Below are positions 43,018 to 54,459 of a DNA stretch of 64,000 nucleotides, piece after piece. The stretch covers positions 7,068,001 to 7,132,000 of the forward strand of contig CP126193.1 in the NCBI GenBank assembly GCA_030272155.1, read 5' to 3'. The stretch comes from Tetradesmus obliquus (Eukaryota > Chlorophyta > Chlorophyceae > Sphaeropleales > Scenedesmaceae). A program made the translations under genes and the position numbers. The first letter of the stretch is position 1, and each line of letters opens with the position of its first letter. A model generated the notes under the pieces. That model saw nothing but the letters and a program-made list of their open reading frames with translations, was not told the DNA's origin and made no database searches.

Positions 43018-45288
43018 TGATGCATGATCTATCGATCAGGTGCTGGTCGCATCATTGCGATAGTTTGCATCATGTTTGTGAGGTCTTCCAACAGGTTGCA
43101 TGGTGGGTGCGTTCTATTTATGACAGCCAGCACCATCAGCAGCTGTTACCAGCTGCTGCAGTGCAGCGAATAAGCAGTGGCAACCTTGTGTAGAGTTGCT
43201 TGGCGTCCAGTTGTCACAGTTTGGTTGAGTTTGGATTTGTGTGTATGGCTGATTGAAACAGTTGCCATGGTTTGCATAGTGTGGCAGCGCAGCATAAAGC
43301 ACATCCTACATTGCCTGCTTACGTACTCGACCCCCACCCACCATGTGCTGCATGGTGCAGATGTGAGCCGGACGCTCCATGGCATGAGTGAATGCAACAG
43401 CTGTATGGATGCAGCATACATCTCCAACGCAGCATAGTATGCATTGGACCATGGACTTCTTTGACAGACTTGAAATGTCGTGGAGCATGTAGAGCCTTTG
43501 CATAGAGCTCACTTGCGGTCGTCATTGCCGGTGTTGTCATTGTGAGCATGACGCATTTGGTATGTGGTTGCACTGATGCTGGTGGGATACTTGTGGAGAA
43601 TTGACGTAGTCGTACCTGCTGCAGCCAGCATGCCTGTGCATGCAGCGATCAGTCGTACCGAGTGTTGCTTGTTTTGTTCTCATGGCGGGGACCATTGCTG
43701 GACCAGTCCGCTTTGCACAATGTTGCCGGTTCTTTTTGCATTACACGCCCACTGCATCGTGCATTACACGTGCATCGTTTGCATGCATGGTGGCTGCTCC
43801 TGTGATGCAGACTGCAAGACGGTCTTGGGGCTTTGTACTTTGTACGTTGGAACATAGCCGTGAACACCCTGCACGATGTGAGCGCCGCTTTTGCCAGTCA
43901 AGCTGGAGCTACTGCTAGTGCGAGCCATCATCAGCCATCAGGTGACTCCTGGCTAGCCTTGACGGCCTTCAACAGGCACCAAGCAGCTGGAAGAAGCAGG
44001 AGCAGGTGGTATTGTATCATAGGTGAAGCTGAGCACATGTGCCGGGTCTATTTAAAAAGTTGAAAGTTGTTGACTTCTGTTGACTAGGAGTTGATTTCGT
44101 TGACTAGGAGGTGTTCAGTACAGCACGATGGCGGCTCTGGCCCGCCGTGTTCAAGCTGTGAATAAGCTTGGGCTTGTTGGGCAAGAGCCGTGGGGCTCTG
44201 CTTTGTGGCTCAGCAGTCTGTTGTCAGCATTGTGTAAAGAGAGAGTTGCAAGAAGCACACTCTAGCGAGATCTGCAAACGGACATTGCAACATATTGCTC
44301 GCTCACACGTCCAAATGGGGTCAGGACACTGACAATGTTACAAGTAACCTGCGCCCTTGAGGCACTCGGGTGATGCAAAAGGTTTGCACGTGCAGACAGG
44401 CAATGTACAATGCCAGCTGTTGCATCATAACCCCCAAACCACAGGACCTGCTGCCTGATCAATGTGACGAGCAAGCTTGTACACCACAAGCTGGCCAGTC
44501 ATGACATGAAGCTCAGTGACAGTCACCAGTGTGTGGTGTACAGGCTTTCCTTGTCACACTGCACGGCCCACAGCATACTACGACAGATACATAATCGAAC
44601 CAACCGCCTGAACCTGGCCAGCTCATGTGGCCTCTCAACCATCCCAAGACACCTGCCACATCCGATTTGAGTTCAACTGCCACGCAACGTGACTGTACGC
44701 ACTCAGCTGCAAGCAACAGCCAGCAGCAGCAGCATGTAGCACTGGATTTGTTACCTTGCGACATTCGACGGCCACATCGTCTGCACACGCTTGACAGCGT
44801 TGCAACATACTTCCTTTCTCTTCTTCACACCTGCCAACTCACGGCATTTCATAACCTGTAGCTGTAACTGTTATGCTGACTCAGCATAACACTGTTATAA
44901 CAGCTGAACCTAGAAGCGCAGTGCCTCAGGCTGACTCTTTTATCACAGCAGGCGTACACACAGAAGCTGCAACACCTTTCCATCCTTACTCTGGCTGTGG
45001 TATATCACAAAGCTTCAGTGAAGTCTATCAGTCAGCGCTGTGTGTAGCCTACACCTTCACCCCCTCCCAAAAGAGAAGACTGAGGCACAAGCAAGCCATC
45101 ACAAGCCAACACTAGCACCAAACAACCGACAGGCAATGCAAACAAAGCGTGCCAACACAAACAATCCCGAAACAAGCACAGAGCCACACCAACCAGGGAC
45201 ATGCAGATGCAGCACAGCGGTGGCAACAATCCGCACTCACATGAGCCAGTAACCAAGCACCACTCAAAACAGCAGAAACTCGAACAAA
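43018..45288. other. Intergenic stretch, about 2.3 kb
   Basis: No gene recognised. GTTGACTAGGAG occurs twice near 44080-44110. ATGTAGCACTGGATTTGTTA plus CC at 44733-44755 recurs at 45419-45441, just inside the retroelement, so part of this stretch may be older element debris. Confidence 0.5.
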
Positions 45289-45417
45289 CACCCAACAGTG
45301 TTTCACTGTGAGTGTGCTGGCTATAGGCAAGCACCGAGCATGGCATGTGTTACTCAGGGTTCTGCAACCACAGAGCAGTGCACAGCAACAGCAGAGCGCT
45401 GCAAATCACAGACTACA
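45289..45417 (-). repeat. Terminal direct repeat, 3' LTR-like
   Basis: ACACCCAACAGTGTTTCACT through CAACAGCAGAGCGCTGCAAA to GACTACA is identical, or nearly so, to 47681-47809. On the element strand it begins TGTAGTC, fitting the TG start of LTRs, but it does not end in CA. Confidence 0.8.
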
Positions 45418-45476
45418 TTATGTAGCACTGGATTTGTTACCACCGCTGCGAGCATGTAAGCTGCAGCCCTCCAAAC

Positions 45477-47513
45477 TCAGGACGCTGCTAGAGCAGCACG
45501 CACAGAGCGCTTGTCCAGGTACCTGGCCAGATTGCTGATGTGCCGCGTGAACGCAGCAGCATCACGAAAACCTGTACTGCCAGTCGTAAGCAGAACTACA
45601 CCATTGTCACGCACTTCCAGCACACGGAAAGGCCCACGCACACCATCTCCTAGGTTGGTAACAGGGCCTGAAACCACCTCAAGCACAAGATCGCCTTTAT
45701 TAAAAGCAACAGAGCTGTCAACAGTGCGGCGGGCACCACGCAGGGGCCAAGCACGCGCATTCCGCTGAAACTGCTGCTTTATCCTGACAAATACATCCTG
45801 ATCAACAGCCGCCAGCTGCTGACGCAACTGCGCTGCATGCAAAGCCGGATGCTCACATTCAAACAACTCAGGCCAAACCCACACTCTAGCAGATGCTGCT
45901 ACTGCCAACACATCACGTGCCAAAGGTAACACAGGCACAGGCTGTCTGCCAAACACCATCTCCTGCGGCGAAATGCCCAAGGTGGCATGTACACGAGCCC
46001 AGTACTGCTGCCGCATCACAGGAACACTCTGCACCCAATGAATCGGATGAGAGTTCACATGCCGCTCCAGCATGCTTTTGAAAGAGCCCACCAACCGCTC
46101 CGCCACACCATTAGCAGCAGGATGACAAGCTGACGTTTGAACATGCTTGATGCCCCAACGTGCCAGCAAATGACCAAACTGAACCTCAAACTCAGTACCA
46201 TTGTCACTGGTGACATGGCTGGGCACGAAGTACCGGCAGATCCAACTGTAGTAGAAAGCCCGAGCAACCGAAGCAGCTGTCTTATCATAAATAACAGCAA
46301 ATTCTGCAGCCTTTGTAAAGTAATCGATCATAACTACCACCCAAGCCTTGAACACCTGCTCCTTTGCTTCAGGCAAATACAACCGTCCATATACATCAGC
46401 ACAAGGAGTCACGAAAGGGCCACACAAGTCGATATGCACATGCTCAAAAGGCCCCCGAACGACTGGCTCCTGCATGGGGAAAGGTGCAGGCAGTGCCAGC
46501 CGACGGCGCTGACACGCATCACACTGAGCCAGGAACAGCCGAACATCACCAGGCAAGCCCCGCCAGTGGAAATGCTGTTGCAAATAAGCACATGTCTGCT
46601 GGACCCCAGCATGTCCCAAAGCATCATGCATACTGCGCACCAGATCCCAGCGGTAGGACACAGGAGGGCAGCACAACCACACAGGATTAGCGCCTTTCAC
46701 ATGCCGTAACACCATCAACCAGTCCTGCAAAGTGCGGTGAGGCCGCAGAGCAGTAGCTCTGTGCCGTATGGCGCGTACTCTGCCGCGATTCAAACCTTGT
46801 AGCACACCATCATCCATACCACTGCGCACATAAGCCAGCAAAAAATCATCCACGTGAGGATCTCCAGGTGCATACAGCAGCACTGTATCCGGATCGCATA
46901 GCTCAGAAACATTGGAAAACCAAGGGTCACATCCAGGGCAAAACCAGTCACCACTGGGAACAGTAGACATGGGTGGCATGACACAGCGCAGGTGAAAGCA
47001 CCGATCGCACCCAGAGCAGATTGCCATGTTATCAAAACCGCCAGGATCCTGACAAACCTCACAACCCACCGCATCGAAATCCGACTGCTTCACAACACTG
47101 CTAGGCCACGCAGCGCTGCAAATCACCAAAGCACCAGCAGAAACACTCTCCTGCCGACCATCCTCATGCTCCAGAACACACGAACTACCAGGTTGCGGAC
47201 GTGACAAGTAGTCAGCCACACAGTTGGTGGATCCTTTGATATATTGCACCGAAAACTCATACGCCTGCAGCTGCATCGCCCACCTCTCCAGCTTGGAGTT
47301 GGTGAAACGCGCGCTGTCAAGCCACTCCAGAGCTTTGTGGTCTGTGCGCAGCAAGAAACGATTGCCATGCAGATAGTAGTGAAATTTATCAACCGCCCAC
47401 TTCACAGCCAGACATTCACCTTCAGTAGCAGCATAGTTCTGCTCAGCAGCAGTGAGCGCACGTGAAGCAAACGCAAGAGGATGCTCCTCACCATCCGCAT
47501 TTGCCTCCCTCAA
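45477..47513 (-). CDS. Pol polyprotein fragment: RNase H, PHD finger, integrase
   Basis: The fragment has 678 codons; the frame opens a few codons earlier, after a stop, and lacks a real start. In order: RNase H (residues 8-105; HPLAFASRALTAAEQNYAAT, LRTDHKALEWL); a PHD finger (151-195; CEVC, CSGC, FHLRC, WFCPGC in C4-H-C3 order); integrase zinc finger (His296, His301, Cys331, Cys334); integrase core with IDLCGP (Asp362), TSDNGTEF (Asp437) and NGVAERL (Glu472), the last two spaced 35 as in DD35E; and a C-terminal region of basic/beta type (about 600-665) with a GDLVL start. Loss of reverse transcriptase means it cannot transpose by itself. The PHD finger, between RNase H and integrase, is unusual and could guide integration to histone H3 tails. 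Confidence 0.88.
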   Translation of the reverse strand: MREANADGEEHPLAFASRALTAAEQNYAATEGECLAVKWAVDKFHYYLHGNRFLLRTDHKALEWLDSARFTNSKLERWAMQLQAYEFSVQYIKGSTNCVADYLSRPQPGSSCVLEHEDGRQESVSAGALVICSAAWPSSVVKQSDFDAVGCEVCQDPGGFDNMAICSGCDRCFHLRCVMPPMSTVPSGDWFCPGCDPWFSNVSELCDPDTVLLYAPGDPHVDDFLLAYVRSGMDDGVLQGLNRGRVRAIRHRATALRPHRTLQDWLMVLRHVKGANPVWLCCPPVSYRWDLVRSMHDALGHAGVQQTCAYLQQHFHWRGLPGDVRLFLAQCDACQRRRLALPAPFPMQEPVVRGPFEHVHIDLCGPFVTPCADVYGRLYLPEAKEQVFKAWVVVMIDYFTKAAEFAVIYDKTAASVARAFYYSWICRYFVPSHVTSDNGTEFEVQFGHLLARWGIKHVQTSACHPAANGVAERLVGSFKSMLERHVNSHPIHWVQSVPVMRQQYWARVHATLGISPQEMVFGRQPVPVLPLARDVLAVAASARVWVWPELFECEHPALHAAQLRQQLAAVDQDVFVRIKQQFQRNARAWPLRGARRTVDSSVAFNKGDLVLEVVSGPVTNLGDGVRGPFRVLEVRDNGVVLLTTGSTGFRDAAAFTRHISNLARYLDKRSVRAALAAS

Positions 47514-47680
47514 TCTCCACCATAAAGATTAGCTTCCATGAAAGCACGGGGTGTTCAAGCTCGTAATCGCAGACGCGTGTGTAGGGGTTGGGTGTATCCA
47601 GATACTTTTCACTTTTTCACACAAAGGCGGCCAGACTGAATTCGAAAAGGACGTGCCCCAACAACCTTTTCTTTAATCTC

Positions 47681-47809
47681 ACACCCAACAGTGTTTCACT
47701 GTGAGTGTGCTGGCTATAGGCAAGCACCGAGCATGGCATGTGTTACTCAGGGTTCTGCAACCACAGAGCAGTGCACAGCAACAGCAGAGCGCTGCAAATC
47801 ACAGACTAC
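47681..47809 (-). repeat. Terminal direct repeat, 5' LTR-like
   Basis: Partner of 45289-45417. It ends eight bases before the stop codon of the coiled-coil gene (47817), so the element inserted right at that gene's 3' end. Confidence 0.8.
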
Positions 47810-47816
47810 AAGCAGC

Positions 47817-50800
47817 TCACAGCACCGGCTGCTCCAGCTTGCGCAGTGCACTGCCAACCCTGAATGACAGCTCCTGCTGCCAAGCATCATACTGGCTGCC
47901 CTGGCTGCTCACACTGCTGGCACCATCATCATGAATATCACCTCCAGGCCCCAGCCTCACATCCAATCCACCATACACATCAGGTGCATCCAAACCTCCC
48001 GCTGCTGCACGGCCGCCGCCAAACCTGCTGCTGCTGCTGCCGTGGCCAGCTGCTGCTGCTGCTGATTTGCGGCCAGCAGGGCTTGTGCTGTATGTGGTGT
48101 GGTATGGGTAGGAGGCAGGAGGGTGGTGGCTGGCCACATCAGCACCTGCTGCAGAGCCCCAAGTGCCGATGCTGCTGGTCAGCCAGCTGGCACCACCACA
48201 CCCTGCTGCTGCTGTGGGTCCGCCTGCAGCTGACAGCGGCCGCGACCTGTGCCCATGTGCAAACGCACCGCCTCTGCTGCCGCCGCCGCCGCTCATGCCG
48301 CATTTGCTAGCTGGCTGTGGGCTGCTGAACAGGCACTTGCGCGCGCCCGCTGCTCTGCCGCAGCCTCCTGAGGAGTACGGCGCTGTTGCTGCTGCTGCTG
48401 CTGCTGCTGCGGATGGTGGTGTGCTGCGCCAGTGGTTGTGCTGCGCCTGCAGCAGGGCCTGATCCACTGATGCTGGGTGGCAGCGGCGCCTGTGAGGGCT
48501 CCTGCTAGGGCTGCGGGAGCGCGCAGCAGCAACCTCCTGCAGCAGACAAACATAGCAGCAGGGAAGTGACAGGCAGAAAGCCACTCCTTGTTGGCGAAGC
48601 AAACCTCACGCTGCTGCAGCTGCTTGAGTGCATAGTGACAACAGACACTAGCAGGTGCGGTGGTGTATCACGAGCACATACTGATGTTTGAGGTTGACCC
48701 ATCGCTCACCTCCATGCAGTCCCCAAGGGAAGACAGCAGGCTGTTGCGCATCGCCTGCTGCTGCAGCAGCGCATTCTGGTAGCTGGCGCGGCTGCTCCTC
48801 AGCACCTGCAGCTCAGCAGCCACAGCTGCAGCAGCACCAGCGTCAGCACCTGCAGCTGCTGCTGCAGGCGATGCTGCTCCCACGCTGCCGCCAGCAGTAC
48901 CAGCAGCACCCTGGTAGCTGCCGCCATAGCTGGCACATGCAGCAGCAGCCGGCGATGCAGCACCTGCTGCAGCGCAGTAGGGGCTGCCAGGGCTGCCGCA
49001 GGGGCTGCCGGCACAGCTGCCGCCTGCAGCTGCAGCTGCATGCCTCGCCGCGCTGGCTGCCGCAACGGCAGCCGCGCCGCAGGCATTGCTGCTGGTGAGC
49101 TCGTGGCGCATAGCGCGCAGCTGCTGCTGCAGGCCTGCCACCTCATCCGACTTGCAGGCCAGCTCACGCTTGAACAGCGCGGCAGCCTGGCGCAGCGTGG
49201 CCTCGATGGACAGGCGGCGGTTGAACTCGTCAGCGCCGGCGTCACGCAGCTCCTCAACCTGCAGTCCGCGACAGTGAGCGGCATGCGGCTTGGCGACCTT
49301 CAAAACCAGGTGCAGATTTAGAAGACAGCAAGTGCCTGCCGCATTGACGCATCAGGCAGGCCCCTCAACCAGTATATCCAAGCTGCCGCCACCCCACCAC
49401 ATGGCCAACCGCCGCACGCACCTGTGCAGCCAGCTCCTGCCGCCGCCGCTCCCGCGCCTCCTCCTGCGAGGCCAGCTGCCCCAGCCGGCCCGCAATGGCA
49501 GCGATGCGTCCCTCCAGCTTGCCCCGCAGCGCCTGCGCCTCTGCTGCTGCCTGCGCCTGCACTGCATCCAGGCGCGCTGCTGCCGCTGACTCCAGGTCGG
49601 AGCGCTCCTGCAGGTTTCAAATACCACACACTTGACAAGTCAGCTTTCAACATAGGTTGCGTTCTTGCAACGCTGCCTTTTGCTGCTACCTGAAGGGCCC
49701 ACTTGTGTGACTAAAAACACCTGCTGCGCCAGCGACCGTGCTACGCACCTTGAGCCACCTGTTGTGCTGCTCCTCCAGCTTTGCCGCCCAGGCCCTGTCA
49801 CTGGCCACCTGCTCCGCAGCCCAGCACCGCTTCAGCTCGTCCAGCTGCTTGCGCCACCTGGACGCAGCAAGAGTGCACAGCGGGACATTTGGGTATATAA
49901 CGAGAGATGGAGCAGCAGCAACCTGCAGTCAAAGCAGCATCGATGACATCATGCAAATGGAATGCATCATTTGCTGCTAGTAATCAGGAGCAAACTTCCA
50001 GGCCAGAGCCCATGCTGCTGCCTGCCGTAGCACAAAATCTCTGCAGCATGCAGCCAGATCAATACGCCACCCCAGCACAGCGCATGCCTCCCAGCAGCTC
50101 ACCTTGACTCTGCCTCTGCTGCATTGAGGGCCGCAGCCTCTGCAGCCTTTGCAGCCTCCAGGCTCTGCCGCTGCTTGAACTCCTCCACCTTGCTGCTGGC
50201 AGTTGCCACGGCAGCAGACAGCCGCTCCGACCAGGTGCGCTCAGCCTCCTCGAAACGCAGCGCCCACACCCTGCGAGAGGCAGCAACAGCAGATTCAGTA
50301 GTGTATGACATCGCCTGGCCTTGATGACAACCAATTGCTGGTGGCTTTGTGCTTTGATCTGCAGCAGCTGACACATATCCATGGATACATGGATGCCTGT
50401 TGCAAGTCAGCGTTTCGCAGCCTGCAACCAGCACACAGCGCCAGCTCCTGCTGCAGCCAACAGTAGCGCTGTCATAAGCTCCGGTTCCGCTGCATGTAAT
50501 AGGTTTAGCCGCCACAGCATTGATGAGCAGTTGCCAACCAAGGCGTGACAGGCATCCCTGCAAGGGCCCGTCAGCTGGCAGACCCACCTGTCTATGTTTG
50601 CCTTGTCTGCTGCAGCACGTGACTCCAGCTCGGCTATCTGCGCAGCTGCCCCGCGCCGCGCCTCCCGCGCAGCATCAGCCTGCGCAGTTGCAAGTAAAGC
50701 ACAGCAGACATGACTCATTCGAACAAAGCTGGCCGACTGGTGGGCTTCAACACGTGCAGCAAGTGTATTCAGCACCATCATGCCCGCAGAAGTTGTGCGG

Positions 50801-53800
50801 CATCCTGCAGATGGCAGGTCACCTCTGGCCAGCTGCAACACCATGACCATGAGCAACCCTGGGAGCACAGCCACACCCGCTCATCCCACCTCAGCTGCTT
50901 CCATCTCATCCTGCACCCTGCTGCGCCAGTGGTCCCAGTCGCTGCGCGCATGGTCCCACTGCTGCTTCTCCTGGCTCAGCTTCATGGCTGCAGGTGCACA
51001 GGCACAGCACAACACAGCACAGCACGGCAGCAAAGCAGGCGGTATGGACATGACGCACGTGATGTCCAGCGCTGCAATCCTGCTGCATTGAAAGACGATA
51101 GCGCCAGCTATCCATACTGATCTGCTGCACATGCTTTTGCCAAGGCTTACGCTCACTGTGCTGTTGCCGCCGCTGCTCTGCCAGTCCCACCAGCAGCTGC
51201 CGCCAAACAGGATCTTTGCTGAGTGCTGCTGTCGCCGCAGGCTCACCCCAGGTGCTATCCGTTTGCTGCAGCTTGTCGCGCCAGCCCTGCTCGCAGTCCC
51301 TCAGCCGCCGCTCCCAGGCACGCGTGCTGTCAGCCAGCGCCTCGTCAGCAGCACGCTGGCAGGCTGCGCAAGCCAGACGCAGTACGCATCCACAGCAGGT
51401 GAGGCTTGATGGTTGTATGTTCATTTGTGCTGCTGCTGCACTACGTGCAGTCACTGGCCAAAAAAATGACGCGTCGCACAGCAACGACAGGCTAACTCAT
51501 CAGCTGCTGCTGTTTGTCTGTCACAACACTGCTCTGCTGTTGCCCGCTGAGTCCCTGCCGCAACTGCCACATAGCTCCTGCGCCACCCAAAGTTTACTTT
51601 TTGCTCAGCTGCTTGCCTGTGCCTCTCCCCTCTCCACATGCCAGCATCCCCCGTCAACCCCACCCCCTAAGCTGGGCTGTTTTGCAGCTTCCAATCACTC
51701 CTTTCAGGTGTTAGTGGTGGTGTATGCCGCGTGAGTACACCAGTGTAACCCCTCTACTCACTCCCGCCCCCTGCCTCACCTGCCAGGCGCTTCTCCCAGC
51801 CTGCCTCTGCCTCTGCCACCTCCCGGCCCCACAACTCCTGCGCGGCCTCCACCTGGCGCTGCCGCGTCAGGTGGTGCTGCGACAGCTCACTCTCGGCCTC
51901 CGCAAGCGCTTTGGACAGGAACACACCTGGCAGAAGCGGCGGCGGCACCATCAGCAACAGAAATTTGATCTTGAGCATGACAGGGAAGAGGCACCCGACC
52001 TGACCTCACTGGAGCCTTCAACATTTGCTCAAGCTTTGACCTGGCTAGCCCCATACTGCAACCGTGAGGAGCTTGTTTGTTCTGCACAGTAGCTGGCACC
52101 GTGTCGCAGCCTAACAAGCAACAGACATGTCCTTGCTGCAGCAGCTGCGCACCTCTGTCCTCCAGGTCCTTGAGCTTTGCCTCTGCATCCTTCAGCTTGC
52201 CGCCTGCCTCCTGCTCCTTAGCAGCCAGCCGGTCTGCCCACTCCTTGTCTGCTGCTGCCTTCTCCTTGAGCCGCGCCTCTGCCAGCGCTGCTGCTGCTGC
52301 CAGCTGCTTCTGCGCCTCCTCCAGCTGGCTCTGACTCTGCTGCAGCTGCTGCTCCACTTTCTGCAGCGTGCACATCAACACCAACGTCAGCAGCGCTCAG
52401 CAAGCATCATGGCATGTGTGACGCACTTGCAGCGTCACCTACCACAATGCATGACTTGTTTGTTGCGTGTTTCACGCTTTAAAACTGCTGTCAGCGCCTA
52501 AGCCAGCCGCAGTTCTCTCTCACCTTCTTGTCATCTGCCAGCTTCTGCCCCTTTGCTGTCAGCTCCTGCGCCAGCCGCTCAGCATCCTCCTTCTCAGATA
52601 CGGCAGTGGAGGCCTGCACAACAGCAGTGGATGACATCAAGCAGCACAACCACCATCAAGCAGCAAACATTAGCCAGTGCTGCTGGGCTTGGCTGGCTGC
52701 AGGCACCTCTGCTGCGCATCTTTGGAAGCCTGACAAACACACCTCCTGCAACACGTTAGGCTGCTGAATTCCTCAAAATTCAGCAACAAAAACTACTTCC
52801 CCCTTACGCCAACTACCCTGAAAACTTGCAGACTGTCAAAGCATCAGCCTTTGCCTTGTATTACCTTCTCCTTCAGCTCGTTTAGCTGCGCCGCGCGCTC
52901 CCGCAGCAGCTTCTCCACTGCCGCCATCTGCTCCTGCTGGTGCTCCACCTCGTCCTGCAAGCTCTCAATGCGCCGCACATGGTCTCTTTCCTTTGCTGCT
53001 ATTGCGCTGCCAAACGTGCGCTGCTCGTGGCGGCTGGACTCGATCTCTGACTCCAGCTCAGCCAGGCGCGCCTGCAGCTGCTGCGCCTGGCTGGTGCGCT
53101 GCTGCAGTGCGGACTCAACAGCTGACAGCTGCTCCTCTGCACGGCGCAGCTCTGCTGCCTGCTCATCGCAGATCTGCAGGGCAGGGGATGCGCGCAAACA
53201 AGGTGTTGTGGTGAATGCTGCTGCAGAAGCGTGCAATCCCATGGCTGCTTGCATGGTCAGCTGGCATGGACCAGCTGAGCAGCTCGAGCGGCTCAAAACA
53301 GCTCAGCTCAGCAGTTCGTGCGGTTTGTTGCTGGTGCCACATTTAAGCAGCTGCTGTGGATGTGTTGCTATTATGTGTGCTGGACTGCGCCTGTCAGCGT
53401 ACGCTGGGGAGAGCTTGCACAGCTGTGCCTGCTACAAGAAGAAATGCAAGCCCAGCTGATGCTGTGTGCTGTGCACGTAAACTCGAAGTGCAGCTGTCCT
53501 AGGAACACAAACTATGCAGCAGCTCTCACTCGCTGTGCTTCCTCCCTGATGGCTGCCTCCTCCTTGCGACTGGCTGTGAGCTCAGACTGCAGCTGCTCAA
53601 TTGCCACCTGCAGCACGACGTGGCAGGCGCACGGCTTGACGATGCTCCAGACGGTGAGCTGCCACCCGTCTGCAGTGGCTGAGGTATTTACACATCTGGC
53701 CTTTGACACTGCGCAGTGCTTGCACTGTGCCTGGCCAGTCTGCATGATGTGCATGGCACATGCGCATGTGCCAGCATGCTGCGAGACTGGACACACGCCT

Positions 53801-53900
53801 GAGCCCAGTTGGGGCTTACCTTGGTTTTGTACAGCAGTTTGCCCCTCTCTTCAAGCTCAGCATTTGCCTGTTTGAGCTCAGCTTCTTTCTGCCTCAGCAT
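47817..53900 (-). CDS. Large coiled-coil protein
   Basis: Read on the minus strand, exons 53820-53900, 53530-53607, 52865-53173, 52524-52613, 52153-52360, 51780-51926, 51151-51363, 50890-50987, 50588-50679, 50103-50270, 49749-49857, 49422-49607, 48710-49258 and 47817-48536 join in phase to about 1015 residues from Met 53900. The same frame stays open to about 53990 (YISKRFFVLQNMLRQKEAEL), so the true start is probably in an upstream exon. Residues 1-750 are almost continuous heptad-like helix (QLQARLAELESEIESSRHEQ, KLKDAEAKLKDLEDRG, QQWDHARSDWDHWRSRVQDE). The last 250 are Gly/Ala/Ser-rich and disordered, with a short RS patch (ARSRSPSRSPHRRR). Such proteins are usually cytoskeletal, ciliary or golgin-like scaffolds; I cannot choose. 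Unlike the SAC gene, its introns hold no exon-edge copies that I can see. Confidence 0.8.
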
Positions 53901-53990
53901 GTTCTGCAGTACAAAGAACCGCTTGCTGATGTACTGCTGCTGCGCGCTCAAGACTCTGCCACTGTCAGCACAGCAGCAAGCTTGCCTGCA

Positions 53991-54459
53991 CCTCCCGCTC
54001 CCGGGCTGACAGTATGGTAGACGTCGTGAATAAGCCAGCTGTATATGCTGAAATCAATGTTTGTGCCTGGCCATTCTTCGCCTATCTCGTCCTGCCCGAC
54101 ATGTTGGGCCCTGCGAAAGGGCTGCTAAACACTATATAAAATCACGGTAAAAATCAGCATAGTTAACTACAGAAAAATCCCGCTATCACCTTTCGGCGTT
54201 TCAAAGTGCATGACATGGGGGTCAACAGACGGAGGGCACCAGCTGTTCTGCACTGCAGTGCAAACTCGAAAACTATTTTGCTATTGTGCCTGATCCAAGA
54301 GGTTTATTTGTGCTTCATTCAGCAACAGCGAGCATCGAGTGCCATTTGTCCAGTCACTGCAGAGAGGGGTGTCCAGAATTGCCGGATACAGATAGGACCT
54401 GCAGTGGTCAGCAGCAGTCGGAGCTACGGGCTGATCGAGTCTACTGGCAACACGCGGGC
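53991..54459. promoter_or_regulatory. Probable shared divergent promoter
   Basis: The coiled-coil gene (-) and the Rab gene (+) start from opposite sides of this short stretch, so both promoters must lie here or in first introns. Inferred from layout only; ACTATATAAAATCAC near 54132 is a TATA-like match. Confidence 0.35.

Larger units (their letters stand above)
45289..47809 (-). mobile_element. Truncated Ty3/gypsy-type LTR retrotransposon
   Basis: A minus-strand pol fragment (RNase H to integrase) is bracketed by a 129-bp direct repeat at 45289-45417 and 47681-47809. Capsid, protease and reverse transcriptase are missing: only about 170 bp separate the upstream repeat from the RNase H frame, so an internal deletion removed the 5' two thirds. 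I found no convincing target-site duplication. The repeats may be only part of the original LTRs. Confidence 0.8.

Noticed and set aside
39215..43025. Very long open frames on the minus strand (up to about 600 codons) over the repeat glycoprotein
   Set aside because: They mirror the plus-strand codon pattern of a GC-rich repeat gene, give Leu/Val/Ala/Pro monotony, and have no domains or splice logic.
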